DNA of 33,946 bases from an uncultured Oscillospiraceae bacterium (GTDB lineage: Bacteria; Bacillota_A; Clostridia; Oscillospirales; Oscillospiraceae). A program made the translations under genes and the position numbers. This document shows, one piece after another, positions 1 to 8,193 of the stretch. The DNA lies in NCBI GenBank assembly GCA_944387755.1, contig CALXGC010000088.1:1-33946 (forward strand), read 5' to 3'. A model generated the notes under the pieces. The model was not told where the DNA came from and made no database searches. It saw only the letters and a list, made by a program, of their open reading frames with translations. Positions within the stretch are counted from its first letter, which is position 1. Each line of letters opens with the position of its first letter.

Positions 1-292
<292 letters not shown>

Positions 293-310
293 GCCTTCCG
301 CCTTCCGCCG

Positions 311-343
311 CAGAGCCGCCCGCTGGGCGGCTCTGCTTTTTTT
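311..343 (+). terminator. Rho-independent terminator of eno
   Basis: A perfect 11-bp GC-rich stem (311-321 pairs with 325-335) with a 3-base loop is followed by C and seven T residues. It sits just after the enolase stop and faces the leftward ppiC terminator. Confidence 0.93.
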
Positions 344-385
344 GATAAGAAAAGCGCCCTCTCTTCCCGCCGGGGAGAGAGGGCG
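344..385 (-). terminator. Terminator of the leftward wal/ppiC operon
   Basis: On the minus strand a 10-bp stem (385-376 pairs with 364-355) is followed by CTTTTCTT. It lies 17 bases after the stop of the foldase gene. It is back to back with the eno terminator, as expected between convergent genes. Confidence 0.88.
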
Positions 386-401
386 TCTGTGCAGGTACAG
401 G

Positions 402-1937
402 TCAGGCGATGTGATTCAGACCGGAGCCGCGGACAATCTCCAGGCCCTCGGTGAGGGAGTCGAGCCACTGGGCGCCGCCGTCGCTCTTGAAGGAGGACTT
501 GACGGTATACATCCAGGCGGGGTCGTCCCAGCCCACGAAGTACATAATGTGCCAGCCCTTGGTGGAGCTGCTCTCATTCTTCACCAGGCCGGTGTCCCCC
601 GGCTGCCGGGAGCCGTTCATGGCCCAGTTCAGGAAATTGGGGTCCCAGCCGTCCAGGTAGGAGATGCCGGTGTACAGCCCGCCGCTGCGCTGGGAGCCGC
701 CGTCGGCGGTGTTCTCCACGGCCAGCACGGCGAAGGACTCCTCCGTGGCCTCGCCGGACTGCCACTGGTCCAGGAGGGCCTGGGCCTGCTCCTCCGCCTC
801 GGCGTACTCCTCCTCCGTGGGGGAGGAGCCGGCGCCGATGAGGATGTGGCGCACGTCGGCGGTGGGGGTCTCGTCCCGCTGGCGGCTGTCGAACTGGAGG
901 ACATAGTAGGTGTATGTGCTGCCGCCGTCATACTCCGCAATGGTGGTCTCGCCCGCCTGCCGGGCGGCGTCATAGAGCCAGTCCGCATAGGGGGCGGAGG
1001 CAAAATTGGAGCCCATCACCACCGCGTGGGCGGAGGAGGCGTACAGGTCCGTGTACTCCTGGGTCAGGTTCTGGGCGTTCTCGCCGGCGTCCAGACGGCC
1101 CTGAATCTCCTGGGCCTGGGCCAGGGCCTCCGTCTTGGCGGCCTCCAGAGCGGCCTGGGCCTCCTCGTCGGTCTGCTCCACAGGGTTGCCGTCCTCGTCG
1201 GTCTCCTGCTCCGGAGCGGCCTGGACGGCGAAGAGGGAGTAGCCGAAGGTGTCCAGATCGTTGGTGTGCTCGCTGTAGTAGGCCTCTACCTCCTCGTCGG
1301 TGTAGGTGAGGCTGTCCAGGTAGTGCTGCTGGTAGGAGTCGGCCAGCACCTGGTCCTCATAGAGGGCGCGGAGGGTGTCCCCGTCCATATAGCTGCCGTA
1401 GTTGACCTGGAGGTAGCTGTCCAGGCTGGTGTACATGCCGCCGGAGCGCCAGGTCTGGTCCAGGGTCTCCAGCACGCCGTCCAGATAGGCCTGGTCCACC
1501 GGGGTGAGGCCATAGCCCTCCGCCTCGGCGGCGTGGCACAGGGCCGTCACCTGGGTCAGGCTGTCGATGGCCTGGTCCAGCAGGTGATCCCGCCAGGTCT
1601 CGCCGGTCTCCTCGTCGTAGATCTGGCCGGCGGGATCGGCGCTGGCGTCAAAAGACGTGCCGGAGGTAAAGGACTCATAATAGGCGTTGTTCAGCGCGTT
1701 CTGGTAGTAGAACTGCACCACCGCGGGGCCGAAGTCCTCCCCGTCGATGGTGACGGCAGTGGACCGCTTCTGGAAGAAACCGCTGTCCCACACCAGCAGG
1801 GCGATGGCCAGCACGGCGATGACCGCTCCCGCCGCGCCGTACAGGATGTGCTTGCGGCGGTCCTTGTTTTCCTCTTGACTCCGGCGCTGGACGCCGCTGG
1901 CGTCCGCGCGGGTTTTCTTCTCTCTGGATGCACTCAC
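402..1937 (-). CDS. Membrane-anchored PpiC/parvulin-type peptidyl-prolyl isomerase
   Basis: A 511-residue extracytoplasmic foldase candidate. Residues 1-30 are charged and cytoplasmic, and residues 31-50 form one membrane segment, so the rest faces outside. A SurA-like, mostly helical and acidic N-terminal region is followed by a parvulin domain at about 365-480, marked by ADVRHILIGAG, the NTADGGSQRSGGLYTG stretch and KGWHIMYFVGWDD. Such proteins help fold secreted proteins after export. The start is GTG, with a GAGAGG site about 12 bases upstream. It is last in the nudix-walRK-yycHI run, where Bacillus carries walJ and htrA. A long hairpin separates it from yycI. PrsA normally has a lipobox; this protein has a plain membrane anchor instead. 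The family is confident; the client proteins are unknown. Confidence 0.85.
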   Translation of the reverse strand: MSASREKKTRADASGVQRRSQEENKDRRKHILYGAAGAVIAVLAIALLVWDSGFFQKRSTAVTIDGEDFGPAVVQFYYQNALNNAYYESFTSGTSFDASADPAGQIYDEETGETWRDHLLDQAIDSLTQVTALCHAAEAEGYGLTPVDQAYLDGVLETLDQTWRSGGMYTSLDSYLQVNYGSYMDGDTLRALYEDQVLADSYQQHYLDSLTYTDEEVEAYYSEHTNDLDTFGYSLFAVQAAPEQETDEDGNPVEQTDEEAQAALEAAKTEALAQAQEIQGRLDAGENAQNLTQEYTDLYASSAHAVVMGSNFASAPYADWLYDAARQAGETTIAEYDGGSTYTYYVLQFDSRQRDETPTADVRHILIGAGSSPTEEEYAEAEEQAQALLDQWQSGEATEESFAVLAVENTADGGSQRSGGLYTGISYLDGWDPNFLNWAMNGSRQPGDTGLVKNESSSTKGWHIMYFVGWDDPAWMYTVKSSFKSDGGAQWLDSLTEGLEIVRGSGLNHIA

Positions 1938-1970
1938 AGTTTGTTCCGTCCTCTCGTTGTTACTTGCAGA

Positions 1971-1993
1971 CGTCCGGCCCAGAGGGCCGGACG
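1971..1993. other. Perfect 10-bp hairpin between yycI and the ppiC gene
   Basis: Bases 1971-1980 pair perfectly with 1984-1993 around a 3-base loop. Neither strand has a T-run after it, so it is not a standard terminator. It could be a processing or mRNA-stability hairpin that separates expression of ppiC from the wal genes, or a weak terminator. Confidence 0.6.
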
Positions 1994-2073
1994 AAATTCC
2001 ACATTATTATACCGAAATTCTTCTGGGGATTCAAGGGGAAAAGGGGACGCGCCGGGCAGCTTTTACAGAATGT

Positions 2074-2907
2074 TCATGTCTCCACGCGGCTGAGGGTCCC
2101 GCTGATCAGATCCAGCCGGTAGGTCCGGGTGTCGGTGGCGATTTGCCACACCGGGGTCATGGAGGCGGGACCTGTGCCGGCGGCGGTGACATAGCCCGGC
2201 GTGATGCGGTCGATGCGGCTGCACGCGTCGCCCAGAGAGACCACGCCGTGGTAGAACCGGAACAGGGCGGTGGGCACGGAGATGGGGCTCCGGCTGGCGT
2301 CCTCCTGGGGCGCTCCGGTGAGCCGCCGGCCCTCCAGCCGCACCAGGCTGCCCGCCCGGATGGTGAGGGCGGCCTGGTGATTGAAGACGGGGACGCCGTC
2401 CCAGAGCTGCCGGAAGGCCAGTACGGTCTCCCCGCCGTCCGCTGTCTGGAAGGAGGAGACGGGCTCCCCCTCAAAGTCCAAAATCCGGAGGACCTCCAGA
2501 CAGCGCGCCTCCAGGGCCTCCTGCGCCACGGGGAAGGCGCCGGTGAGAAACTCCCCCTGGAAGGTGCCGTCCCGGTGGAACTGGAGGGAGCCCGCCTCGG
2601 TGTAGTAGCGGTAGATCTCGTCGCTCCAGGCCTGCTCCCGCACCTCTCCGCCCAGAAGCACCCCGGCCGCCGCCCGCTCCCGCTCCCGGTCCCACGCCAC
2701 CGTCTGGGCGCGCAGGTCCATCTCCTCCGGCACAAGGCCGTCCTCCACGGACACGCCGTTCTCCCGGAGAAACGCGACGGCGTTTTGAAGGGCCTCCGCC
2801 TGGGCGCTCTGGTGCTGCAGCTCCCACCGGGTCAGAAAGCCCAGGAGCAGGGCGTTGGTGACGGCCAGAATCAGCAGAATAATCGTCTTAATCCGGGACC
2901 ACTCCAT
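2074..2907 (-). CDS. yycI: YycI/WalI-type regulator of the WalRK system
   Basis: A 277-residue membrane protein with a very short cytoplasmic start (MEWSRIKTIILL), one membrane segment at about 7-26, and a large outer domain. The MEWSRIK start followed at once by the membrane helix is the hallmark of the YycI family. In Bacillus, YycI and YycH bind the WalK kinase in the membrane and adjust its activity. The start lies only 6 bases after the yycH stop, with GGGAGGTGA as ribosome binding site inside the end of yycH, so the two are translationally linked. The outer domain is diverged from Bacillus YycI, as is usual in Clostridia. The role here is inferred from family and position. Confidence 0.82.
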   Translation of the reverse strand: MEWSRIKTIILLILAVTNALLLGFLTRWELQHQSAQAEALQNAVAFLRENGVSVEDGLVPEEMDLRAQTVAWDRERERAAAGVLLGGEVREQAWSDEIYRYYTEAGSLQFHRDGTFQGEFLTGAFPVAQEALEARCLEVLRILDFEGEPVSSFQTADGGETVLAFRQLWDGVPVFNHQAALTIRAGSLVRLEGRRLTGAPQEDASRSPISVPTALFRFYHGVVSLGDACSRIDRITPGYVTAAGTGPASMTPVWQIATDTRTYRLDLISGTLSRVET

Positions 2908-2913
2908 CCGCCG

Positions 2914-4209
2914 TCACCTCCCCCTGTCCAGGCTGCCGGCCGCCGCCCAGGAGGCAGAGGCCAGCTCGCCGCCGTCCCAGTAGAGCAGCAGCAGCTCCTC
3001 TCCGGCGTGTCCCACCGCCTCCATGGCGGCCACAGCCTGGCGCTCCGGGAGCACAGCCGAGACAGAGCCGCTGCCGGCATAGCTGCGGAACTGGAGCTGA
3101 AACCAGGTGATCTGCCCCTGCTCCACCAGAAAGGAGGCGGCGGGGGCTCCGCTGCTCAGGCGGACGGGGACGCCGTCCAACTGATAGGCGAAGTCAATTT
3201 TCCAGCCCGCCTCCGTCTCCTGGACGGCGGACAGATAGAGCTCCGCCTCGCCGCACCGGGTCCCCACCGTCTGCCAGGCCAGCTGCCGGCAGCTCTCCTC
3301 CGCCGTGCACAGGTCCGCCCCGGCCAGGTGGTAGCGGTCGCTGCCCTCCGCCGCCGCCTCATAGGTGACGCGGCCGTCCTCCCCCAGGTGCAGGGTGTCG
3401 TTGCGGCTGCGGACGACCTTCTCTCCCGCCGCGGTGTAGGAGACGGAGCTCTCCGGAAAGCCCAGCTGCTCCTGGAGCTCCTGAACGGCCTGGCCGTCCA
3501 GGGGGTTGGAGGCGCTGTAGACCGCCGGCTCCGGCGGCTGGGGCAGGACCATGGTCTCCGGAGCCAGCTGGGCGTAGTCCTCCGACTCGAAGGCGAAGAC
3601 GGCGCCGTTCTCCTGCCAGGCGGAGACGGCCTCCTCCAGGCGGCCGGCCCCGATGACGTCGGAGACGCACACGCGGCCCTCTCCGGCGGACTTGTCCCAG
3701 TAGTACAGCAGCACCTGCCCCTCCGCCGCGGTGAGGACCAGGCGCCGCACCGTGCCGGAGAGGGAGGGGTTGTCCACCGACAGCCAGGCGCTGAGCACGG
3801 CCATGGGGATCTCTCCCTGCCAGTCGAAGAACAGGACCGGCGCGCCGGACAGGGCCTGGAGCCACTCCTCCTCTGACGCCGCCCGGGGCGCCCCGGCGCT
3901 GCTGAGGGCCTCCACCAGAAGGCTGTAGGACTGCTGGAACAGGGCGTCCACCGCCTCCTGGCTGTATTGCGCCCCGTAGCGCACCACCTCGCTGCCCCGC
4001 CTGGCCGCGGCGGCCATCCGCAGAGGGCGGACGGTCCCCGCCTCTGCGGCGGCCTGCCCCCCGCTGGGGAGATAGGTCTCCCGCTGTTCCCCCGCCTCCA
4101 GCATGACGTCCTGGGTCCGCAGGGCCAGCAGCACGGCGGAGAAGCTGAGAAGCACAATCAGCAGGCTCTTGACCCGCTCAATCAGGCGTTTTTTCCGGTC
4201 ACTTGTCAT
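2914..4209 (-). CDS. yycH: YycH/WalH-type regulator of the WalRK system
   Basis: A 431-residue single-pass protein. Residues 1-14 are basic (KKRLIERVK), a membrane segment spans about 14-29, and the remainder is an extracellular domain. Its place directly after walK and before yycI matches the walR-walK-yycH-yycI order of Firmicutes. The start overlaps the end of walK by 11 bases, which suggests translational coupling. YycH forms a membrane complex with YycI and WalK; in Bacillus it dampens the kinase, in Staphylococcus it activates it, so the sign here cannot be told. Sequence conservation to the family is low, and the call rests strongly on context. Confidence 0.8.
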   Translation of the reverse strand: MTSDRKKRLIERVKSLLIVLLSFSAVLLALRTQDVMLEAGEQRETYLPSGGQAAAEAGTVRPLRMAAAARRGSEVVRYGAQYSQEAVDALFQQSYSLLVEALSSAGAPRAASEEEWLQALSGAPVLFFDWQGEIPMAVLSAWLSVDNPSLSGTVRRLVLTAAEGQVLLYYWDKSAGEGRVCVSDVIGAGRLEEAVSAWQENGAVFAFESEDYAQLAPETMVLPQPPEPAVYSASNPLDGQAVQELQEQLGFPESSVSYTAAGEKVVRSRNDTLHLGEDGRVTYEAAAEGSDRYHLAGADLCTAEESCRQLAWQTVGTRCGEAELYLSAVQETEAGWKIDFAYQLDGVPVRLSSGAPAASFLVEQGQITWFQLQFRSYAGSGSVSAVLPERQAVAAMEAVGHAGEELLLLYWDGGELASASWAAAGSLDRGR

Positions 4210-5974
4210 GGCTGGGTCCCTCGATGTTCAGCTCCAGGCGCACGGACAGGCCGGGGCCGTCCCGCTCCACCAGAGTCAGCGCCCCCTGGTGCCGGTCCAC
4301 AATCTCCTTGGCGATGGACAGGCCTAGGCCGGTGCCCCCGGACTGGCGGGAGCGGGCCTTGTCCACCCGGTAGAAGCGCTCAAAAATCCGGGGCCGGTCC
4401 TCTGCCGGAATGCCGATGCCGTTGTCGTCCACCTGCATCCAGACCCGCGCTCCGCCGCGCCCGGCGGAGATACAGATGGTCCCCCCGTCGGGGGTGTACT
4501 TGATGGAGTTGGAGACGACGTTCATCATCACCTGCAAAATCCGCTCCCGGTCGGCCAGAATTTGGGGCAGGCCGGGCTCCAGACGGAGCTCCAGCCTGTG
4601 GCCGTGGCGCTGGGCCTCCATATAGACGGCGTTGTACAGCTCCTGCACCGCCCCGTCGAAGGAGAACCGGCTCAGCTTCAGGTCCGTCCGGCCGGAGTCG
4701 AATCGGGACAGGGTGAGCAGGTCCTGGACGATGTGGGTCATGCGGTCGCTCTCGTTGAGGATGACGCCCAGGAATTTTTTCTCCATGTCGGGGGGGAGGT
4801 CCCCGGCGCTGTCGGAGAGGGTCTCGGCATAGCTGCGGATGTTGGTGAGAGGGGTGCGCAGCTCGTGGGAGACGTTGGCCACAAACTCCCGCTGCATCTC
4901 CTGGGTCTTCCGCTGCTCGGTGACGTCGTGGAGCACCACCAGCACGCCGCCCAGCTGCGCCCGGTCAAAGGGGGCCAGCAGCAGGTCCAGCACCCGGCCG
5001 TTGACCCGGCGCTCCCCCTCCAGGTGGTCCTGGGCCTCCATGGCGGCGGACAGGGGGGCCTGGTCCCCGAAGAGCTCCTCATAGGTGGTGTCCGGGCCGA
5101 TGGGCCGGCCCAGCATCTCCTCCGCCGCCGGGTTGGAGTGGATCTCCCGGCCGTCCCGGTCGAAGGCTACCACCCCGTCGGTCATGTGGAGGAACAGGGT
5201 GTCCAGCTTGTTGCGCTCGTTCTCCACCTGCCGGAGGGTGTCCCGGAGCTGCCGGGCCATGTCGTTGAAGGTGTCGGTGAGCACGCCGATCTCGTCCCTG
5301 GAGGTCACTTCAATTTTGCGGGAAAAATTCCCCTCCGCCACCCGCATGGCCCCCTCGGTGAGGCGCTGGATGGGGATAATCATGGTCTTGGACAGCAGGA
5401 AGGACAGCAGCACGGAGATCACCAGGCCGAAGACCAGCGACTCCAGAATCAGCCCGAAAATCTGGTTCATCAGGCTGTTCACCGTGGTCTTGTTGTCCAG
5501 GATATAGACCACATACTGGCTGTCCCCCCTGGAGACGGGAAGGGCCACGTCCATATAGCCAGCGGCGATGTCCGCCTCGCCGCCCACCTCGCCCCTGGCC
5601 AGGGCGCGGGTGAGGTTGGGGGAGTCGTACTCCAGATTCCGCCCCTCCTCCTGGTCGGTGCCGGCCAGATAGGCCCCGGTCTCCCCGTCCAGAATGTACA
5701 GGGTGCGGCTGCGGCCGTCCAGGCCCAGCTCGCCGGAGTAGGTCTCCAGAATGCTCAAAATGGCCTCCGCGCCGTCCTCCTCCGGGGAGGTCTCCGCCTG
5801 CAGGTTCTGAATCAGCGCGGGATTCTGGTCAAAGACCTGGGCCATCCGGGTGTAGAACTCCTCCAGATAGAAGGCCATGACGGAGTTCACCAGAAAAGTG
5901 CCCACCACCGTCATCAGCGACAGGATCAGCAGCACCAGAATCATAACCAGCTTCATGTGCAGGCTGCGGAGCAT
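4199..5974 (-). CDS. walK: WalK-type sensor histidine kinase
   Basis: A 591-residue kinase with the full WalK layout: membrane segment at about 8-33, an extracellular sensor of about 140 residues, second membrane segment at 173-198, HAMP at 198-250, PAS at about 255-350 (SNPAAEEMLGRP), HisKA with the phospho-accepting His370 in FVANVSHELRTPL, and an ATPase domain with N box (NVVSNSIKYTP), G1 box (DNGIGIP), F box (FERFYRVD) and G2 box (GGTGLGLSIAKEIV). It phosphorylates WalR and governs cell-wall hydrolase genes in relatives. An AGGAGGTG site sits 9 bases before the ATG. Thirty-odd bases separate it from walR. No key residue is missing. Confidence 0.93.
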   Translation of the reverse strand: MLRSLHMKLVMILVLLILSLMTVVGTFLVNSVMAFYLEEFYTRMAQVFDQNPALIQNLQAETSPEEDGAEAILSILETYSGELGLDGRSRTLYILDGETGAYLAGTDQEEGRNLEYDSPNLTRALARGEVGGEADIAAGYMDVALPVSRGDSQYVVYILDNKTTVNSLMNQIFGLILESLVFGLVISVLLSFLLSKTMIIPIQRLTEGAMRVAEGNFSRKIEVTSRDEIGVLTDTFNDMARQLRDTLRQVENERNKLDTLFLHMTDGVVAFDRDGREIHSNPAAEEMLGRPIGPDTTYEELFGDQAPLSAAMEAQDHLEGERRVNGRVLDLLLAPFDRAQLGGVLVVLHDVTEQRKTQEMQREFVANVSHELRTPLTNIRSYAETLSDSAGDLPPDMEKKFLGVILNESDRMTHIVQDLLTLSRFDSGRTDLKLSRFSFDGAVQELYNAVYMEAQRHGHRLELRLEPGLPQILADRERILQVMMNVVSNSIKYTPDGGTICISAGRGGARVWMQVDDNGIGIPAEDRPRIFERFYRVDKARSRQSGGTGLGLSIAKEIVDRHQGALTLVERDGPGLSVRLELNIEGPSHDK

Positions 5975-6007
5975 TTTGGGAACACCTCCTTGGAAAAGAT
6001 GGGGCGC

Positions 6008-6715
6008 TCAGCCCGGCTGTCCGCCGAAGAAATAGCCCATGCCCCGCTTGGTGAGGATGAACTTGGGGGAGGCGGGGTCGTCCTCAATTTTTTCCCGCAG
6101 GCGGCGCACGGCCACGTCCACGGCCCGCACGTCGCCCACATAGCCGTCGAAGTTCCACACGTGCTCCATCAGCGCCTCTCTGGAGAACACCTTCCCCGGC
6201 TGAGAGGCCAGAAAACAAATGAGGTCGTACTCCAGCTGGGTCAGCTTCAGGGGCCGGCCGTCCTTATAGACGGTGGCGCCATCCCGGTCCACCGTGACCC
6301 GGCCCAGGTCCAGGCGGCTGTCCGGCTCCGGAGCGCCCTGGGGGGTCATGTCCACCCGGCGGATGTTGGCCTTCACCCGCGCCAGCAGCTCCCGCATGGA
6401 GAAGGGCTTGGTGATATAGTCGTCCGCCCCCAGCTCCAGGCCCAGGACCTTGTCCGTCTCCTCCTCCCGCGCGGTGAGCATGAGAATGGGCACGGCGGAG
6501 CCGGACTCCCGTAGCCTCCGGCACACGTCGAAGCCGCTCATCCCCGGCAGCATCAAATCCAGGAGAATGAGGTCCGGGTTCCGGTCCAGGGCGAGCTGAA
6601 GTCCGGCGTTCCCGTCGTTGGCCTCCAGGGTGTCATAGCCCTCCCGCCGGAGGTTAAAGGACAGGATGTCCACAATATTTTGCTCGTCTTCCACAATCAG
6701 GATGGTTTTTCCCAC
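6008..6715 (-). CDS. walR: WalR-type response regulator
   Basis: A 235-residue OmpR/PhoB-class regulator. The receiver domain holds the acidic pair at E9-D10, the phospho-acceptor Asp53 in LILLDLMLPG, the T/S position in MLTARE and the Lys of TKPFSMREL. The C-terminal winged helix (about 135-232) has the typical QLEYDLICFLASQPGKVFSR and YVGDVRAVDVAVRRLREKIE stretches, the latter very close to WalR. It is the partner of the downstream kinase and in Firmicutes controls autolysins and wall synthesis. The start is GTG with a GGGAGGGGGAA site. It follows the Nudix gene by 16 bases, so the two are likely co-transcribed. Confidence 0.93.
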   Translation of the reverse strand: MGKTILIVEDEQNIVDILSFNLRREGYDTLEANDGNAGLQLALDRNPDLILLDLMLPGMSGFDVCRRLRESGSAVPILMLTAREEETDKVLGLELGADDYITKPFSMRELLARVKANIRRVDMTPQGAPEPDSRLDLGRVTVDRDGATVYKDGRPLKLTQLEYDLICFLASQPGKVFSREALMEHVWNFDGYVGDVRAVDVAVRRLREKIEDDPASPKFILTKRGMGYFFGGQPG

Positions 6716-6731
6716 GGGGGTTCCCCCTCCC

Positions 6732-7271
6732 TCAGAGATTCAGAAGAATTTTGGCCTTCAGGGTGGTGGCCACAGTCTTGGCGTCCTCGATGGTCCCGTC
6801 CATCACCTGGCGGCACAGCGTCTCGAAGGGCATTGTCACCACGTTCAGAAATTCGTCCTCGTCCGGGTGGCTCTGGGCGCGGCGGAGGTTCCGGGCCAGG
6901 TACATGTGCAGCCGCTCGTCGCAGAAGCCGGGGGAGGCCAGAATGCTCCCCAGATAGGTCAGCTCCCCCGCCTCCAGGCCGGTCTCCTCGCTCAGCTCCC
7001 GTGCGGCGGCCAGGCGGTGGTCCTCCCCCTGGTCCAGCTTGCCCGCGGGCAGCTCCAGAAGCACCTGGTGGAAGGGGTAGCGGTACTGCTGCACCAGGGT
7101 GACGTTTCCGTTTTCATCCAGAGGCAGAATGCCCACGCCGCCGGGGTGGAGGACCACCTCCCGCTCCGCGGGCTTGCCGTCCGGGAGCTGGGCCTGGTCC
7201 AGCAGCACAGTGATAATCTTTCCCTGAAAAATGGTTTTGCTCTCCAGCGTCCGCTCTGTCAAATCCATCAT
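6732..7271 (-). CDS. nudF: Nudix hydrolase, ADP-ribose pyrophosphatase type
   Basis: A 179-residue enzyme expected to hydrolyse ADP-ribose to AMP and ribose 5-phosphate, a clean-up reaction of NAD turnover. The complete Nudix box spans residues 77-99: Gly77, Glu83, Arg91-Glu92, Glu95-Glu96 and Gly98, matching G-x5-E-x7-RE-U-x-EE-x-G-U. Upstream, VQQYRYPFHQVLLELPAGK is typical of the ADP-ribose branch. Two ATG codons stand in tandem at the start, so M1 or M2 is possible. It is the first gene after the promoter at 7354-7383 and probably heads the wal operon, an unusual leader gene for that system. Confidence 0.88.
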   Translation of the reverse strand: MMDLTERTLESKTIFQGKIITVLLDQAQLPDGKPAEREVVLHPGGVGILPLDENGNVTLVQQYRYPFHQVLLELPAGKLDQGEDHRLAAARELSEETGLEAGELTYLGSILASPGFCDERLHMYLARNLRRAQSHPDEDEFLNVVTMPFETLCRQVMDGTIEDAKTVATTLKAKILLNL

Positions 7272-7353
7272 TTCTGACCGTCCTCTCTGTCCGCCGGTTT
7301 GTCCGCGGCGTTTTTCCCGGCGCCGGCCTGTGCCGGCGGCTCCAACAGGGCCT

Positions 7354-7383
7354 ATTATAGCACAGCCCGGCGGGGCCGGTAAA
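7354..7383 (-). promoter_or_regulatory. SigA-type promoter of the nudix-wal operon
   Basis: On the minus strand TTTACC (7383-7378) and TATAAT (7359-7354) are 18 bases apart. The -10 box is perfect. A GCCGGC-rich hairpin near 7320-7339 would lie in the 5' leader. No second convincing promoter was seen before walR. Confidence 0.75.
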
Positions 7384-7453
7384 GCAAAAGCCCCGGTTTT
7401 CCAGGCCCTGGAGCGGAAATTTGCGGCCGTCTAAAAATTACTGAAGCTTCTAC

Positions 7454-7482
7454 TTGCATTTTTCCGCCATCCGGGTTACAAT
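7454..7482 (+). promoter_or_regulatory. SigA-type promoter of the DUF1292 gene
   Basis: TTGCAT (7454-7459) and TACAAT (7477-7482) are separated by the ideal 17 bases. The predicted transcript start lies about 25 bases before the ATG and includes the AGGAGGTG site. Confidence 0.82.
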
Positions 7483-7512
7483 AGGTGCAGCAAGCGGCAG
7501 GAGGTGCTTCCC

Positions 7513-7827
7513 ATGAGCGAGACATACGGCCCCGACTTTATCACCGTCACCGACGAGGACGGCAACGAATTTGAGCTGGAGCTGGTGGACACCCTGGAGC
7601 ACGGCGGCGTCACCTACTACGCCCTGTTTCCCGCCTCCCAGGAGGGGCGGAAAGAGGACGGCGAGCCGGTGGACGTGGACGCCGACGACGAGGAGTACGG
7701 CCTGGTGCTGATGAAGGCGGTGGAGGAGGACGGCGAGGAGCTGCTCTCCACCCTGGACAGCGACGAGGAGATCGAAGAGATTTACAACCTCTTTATGGAG
7801 CGCTTCTTCCAGGAGGAAGAGAACTAA
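7513..7827 (+). CDS. DUF1292 family protein (YrzB-like)
   Basis: A very acidic 104-residue cytoplasmic protein. The start FITVTDEDGNEFELELVDTL followed by YYALFPA and a later YGLVLMKAVEEDGEE matches the DUF1292 family, which includes B. subtilis YrzB. No biochemical function is established for it; it is widely conserved in Firmicutes. ATG at 7513 was chosen over the GTG at 7504, because AGGAGGTG (7499-7506) covers the GTG itself and sits 6 bases before this ATG. It has its own promoter and may be read through into the downstream structured RNA, since no terminator lies between them. Confidence 0.85.
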   Translation: MSETYGPDFITVTDEDGNEFELELVDTLEHGGVTYYALFPASQEGRKEDGEPVDVDADDEEYGLVLMKAVEEDGEELLSTLDSDEEIEEIYNLFMERFFQEEEN

Positions 7828-7839
7828 TTCAGATTTCAG

Positions 7840-8055
7840 GCGGGTTTTCCTGCTCGGTGCGTGATGGACCTTTTTAAACCCACATTTTTAAAACGGGATG
7901 CCCCCTCACGGCGTGGCTTGCAGGCCTCCCGGCCCCCATCGAGGTCGGCTGGAAGTTGGAAGCAGTAAAGCGTTGTGGAGGCAACCCACCTGCCATTTCG
8001 TGCAGGTTTTAAATCGGTCCACACGGCCAGAGCGGGGTATACAAAACTCACTTGG
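7840..8055 (+). ncRNA. ssrS: Structured RNA resembling 6S RNA (SsrS)
   Basis: No gene fits this stretch, but its two ends pair over about 170 bases. From outside in: GUUUU with AAAAC (8043-8047); CCU with GGG (8034-8036); GCUC (7852-7855) with GAGC (8030-8033); GGU (7856-7858) with GCC (8026-8028); CGUG (7860-7863) with CACG (8022-8025); UGGACC (7865-7870) with GGUCCA (8016-8021). An A/U-rich bubble (UUUUUAAACC against GGUUUUAAA) and a GC-rich apical arm follow. A long interrupted hairpin with a central bubble is the architecture of 6S RNA, which binds and silences SigA RNA polymerase. A terminator follows directly. The pairing is seen; the 6S identity is my inference and could be wrong. The 5' end is not fixed. 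Confidence 0.55.
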
Positions 8056-8060
8056 ATATG

Positions 8061-8088
8061 GGCCGCGGCGCAAGCCGCGGTCTTTTTA
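8061..8088 (+). terminator. Terminator of the 6S-like RNA
   Basis: CCGCGG (8063-8068) pairs with CCGCGG (8075-8080), extended by G-C and G-U pairs, with a short loop and then TCTTTTT. Confidence 0.88.
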
Positions 8089-8158
8089 TGCCCGCCGCGC
8101 CCCCTGAAATTTTTCCGCCGGAAAAAGGCCGCCCCCGCAAAACGGCCGGAAAAAAGTC

Positions 8159-8187
8159 TTGACAGAACCAGCGGCTTCTGCTAAAAT
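8159..8187 (+). promoter_or_regulatory. SigA promoter of infC-rpmI-rplT
   Basis: A consensus TTGACA (8159-8164) is followed after 17 bases by TAAAAT (8182-8187). Transcription would begin near 8194, giving a leader of about 160 nt before infC. Confidence 0.88.
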
Positions 8188-8193
8188 AACCCG

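Noticed and set aside
342..6514. Long plus-strand frames across 342-2093, 1957-3876 and 4562-6514
   Set aside because: They lie opposite the wal operon, have Gly/Val/Leu/Gln/His-rich low-complexity sequence and no family motifs. High GC keeps the antisense frame open.
7840..8055. SRP RNA, tmRNA or RNase P RNA as identity of the structured RNA
   Set aside because: The SRP helix-8 tetraloop region, a tmRNA tag frame and the RNase P conserved core segments were looked for and not found; the length is also wrong for tmRNA and RNase P.
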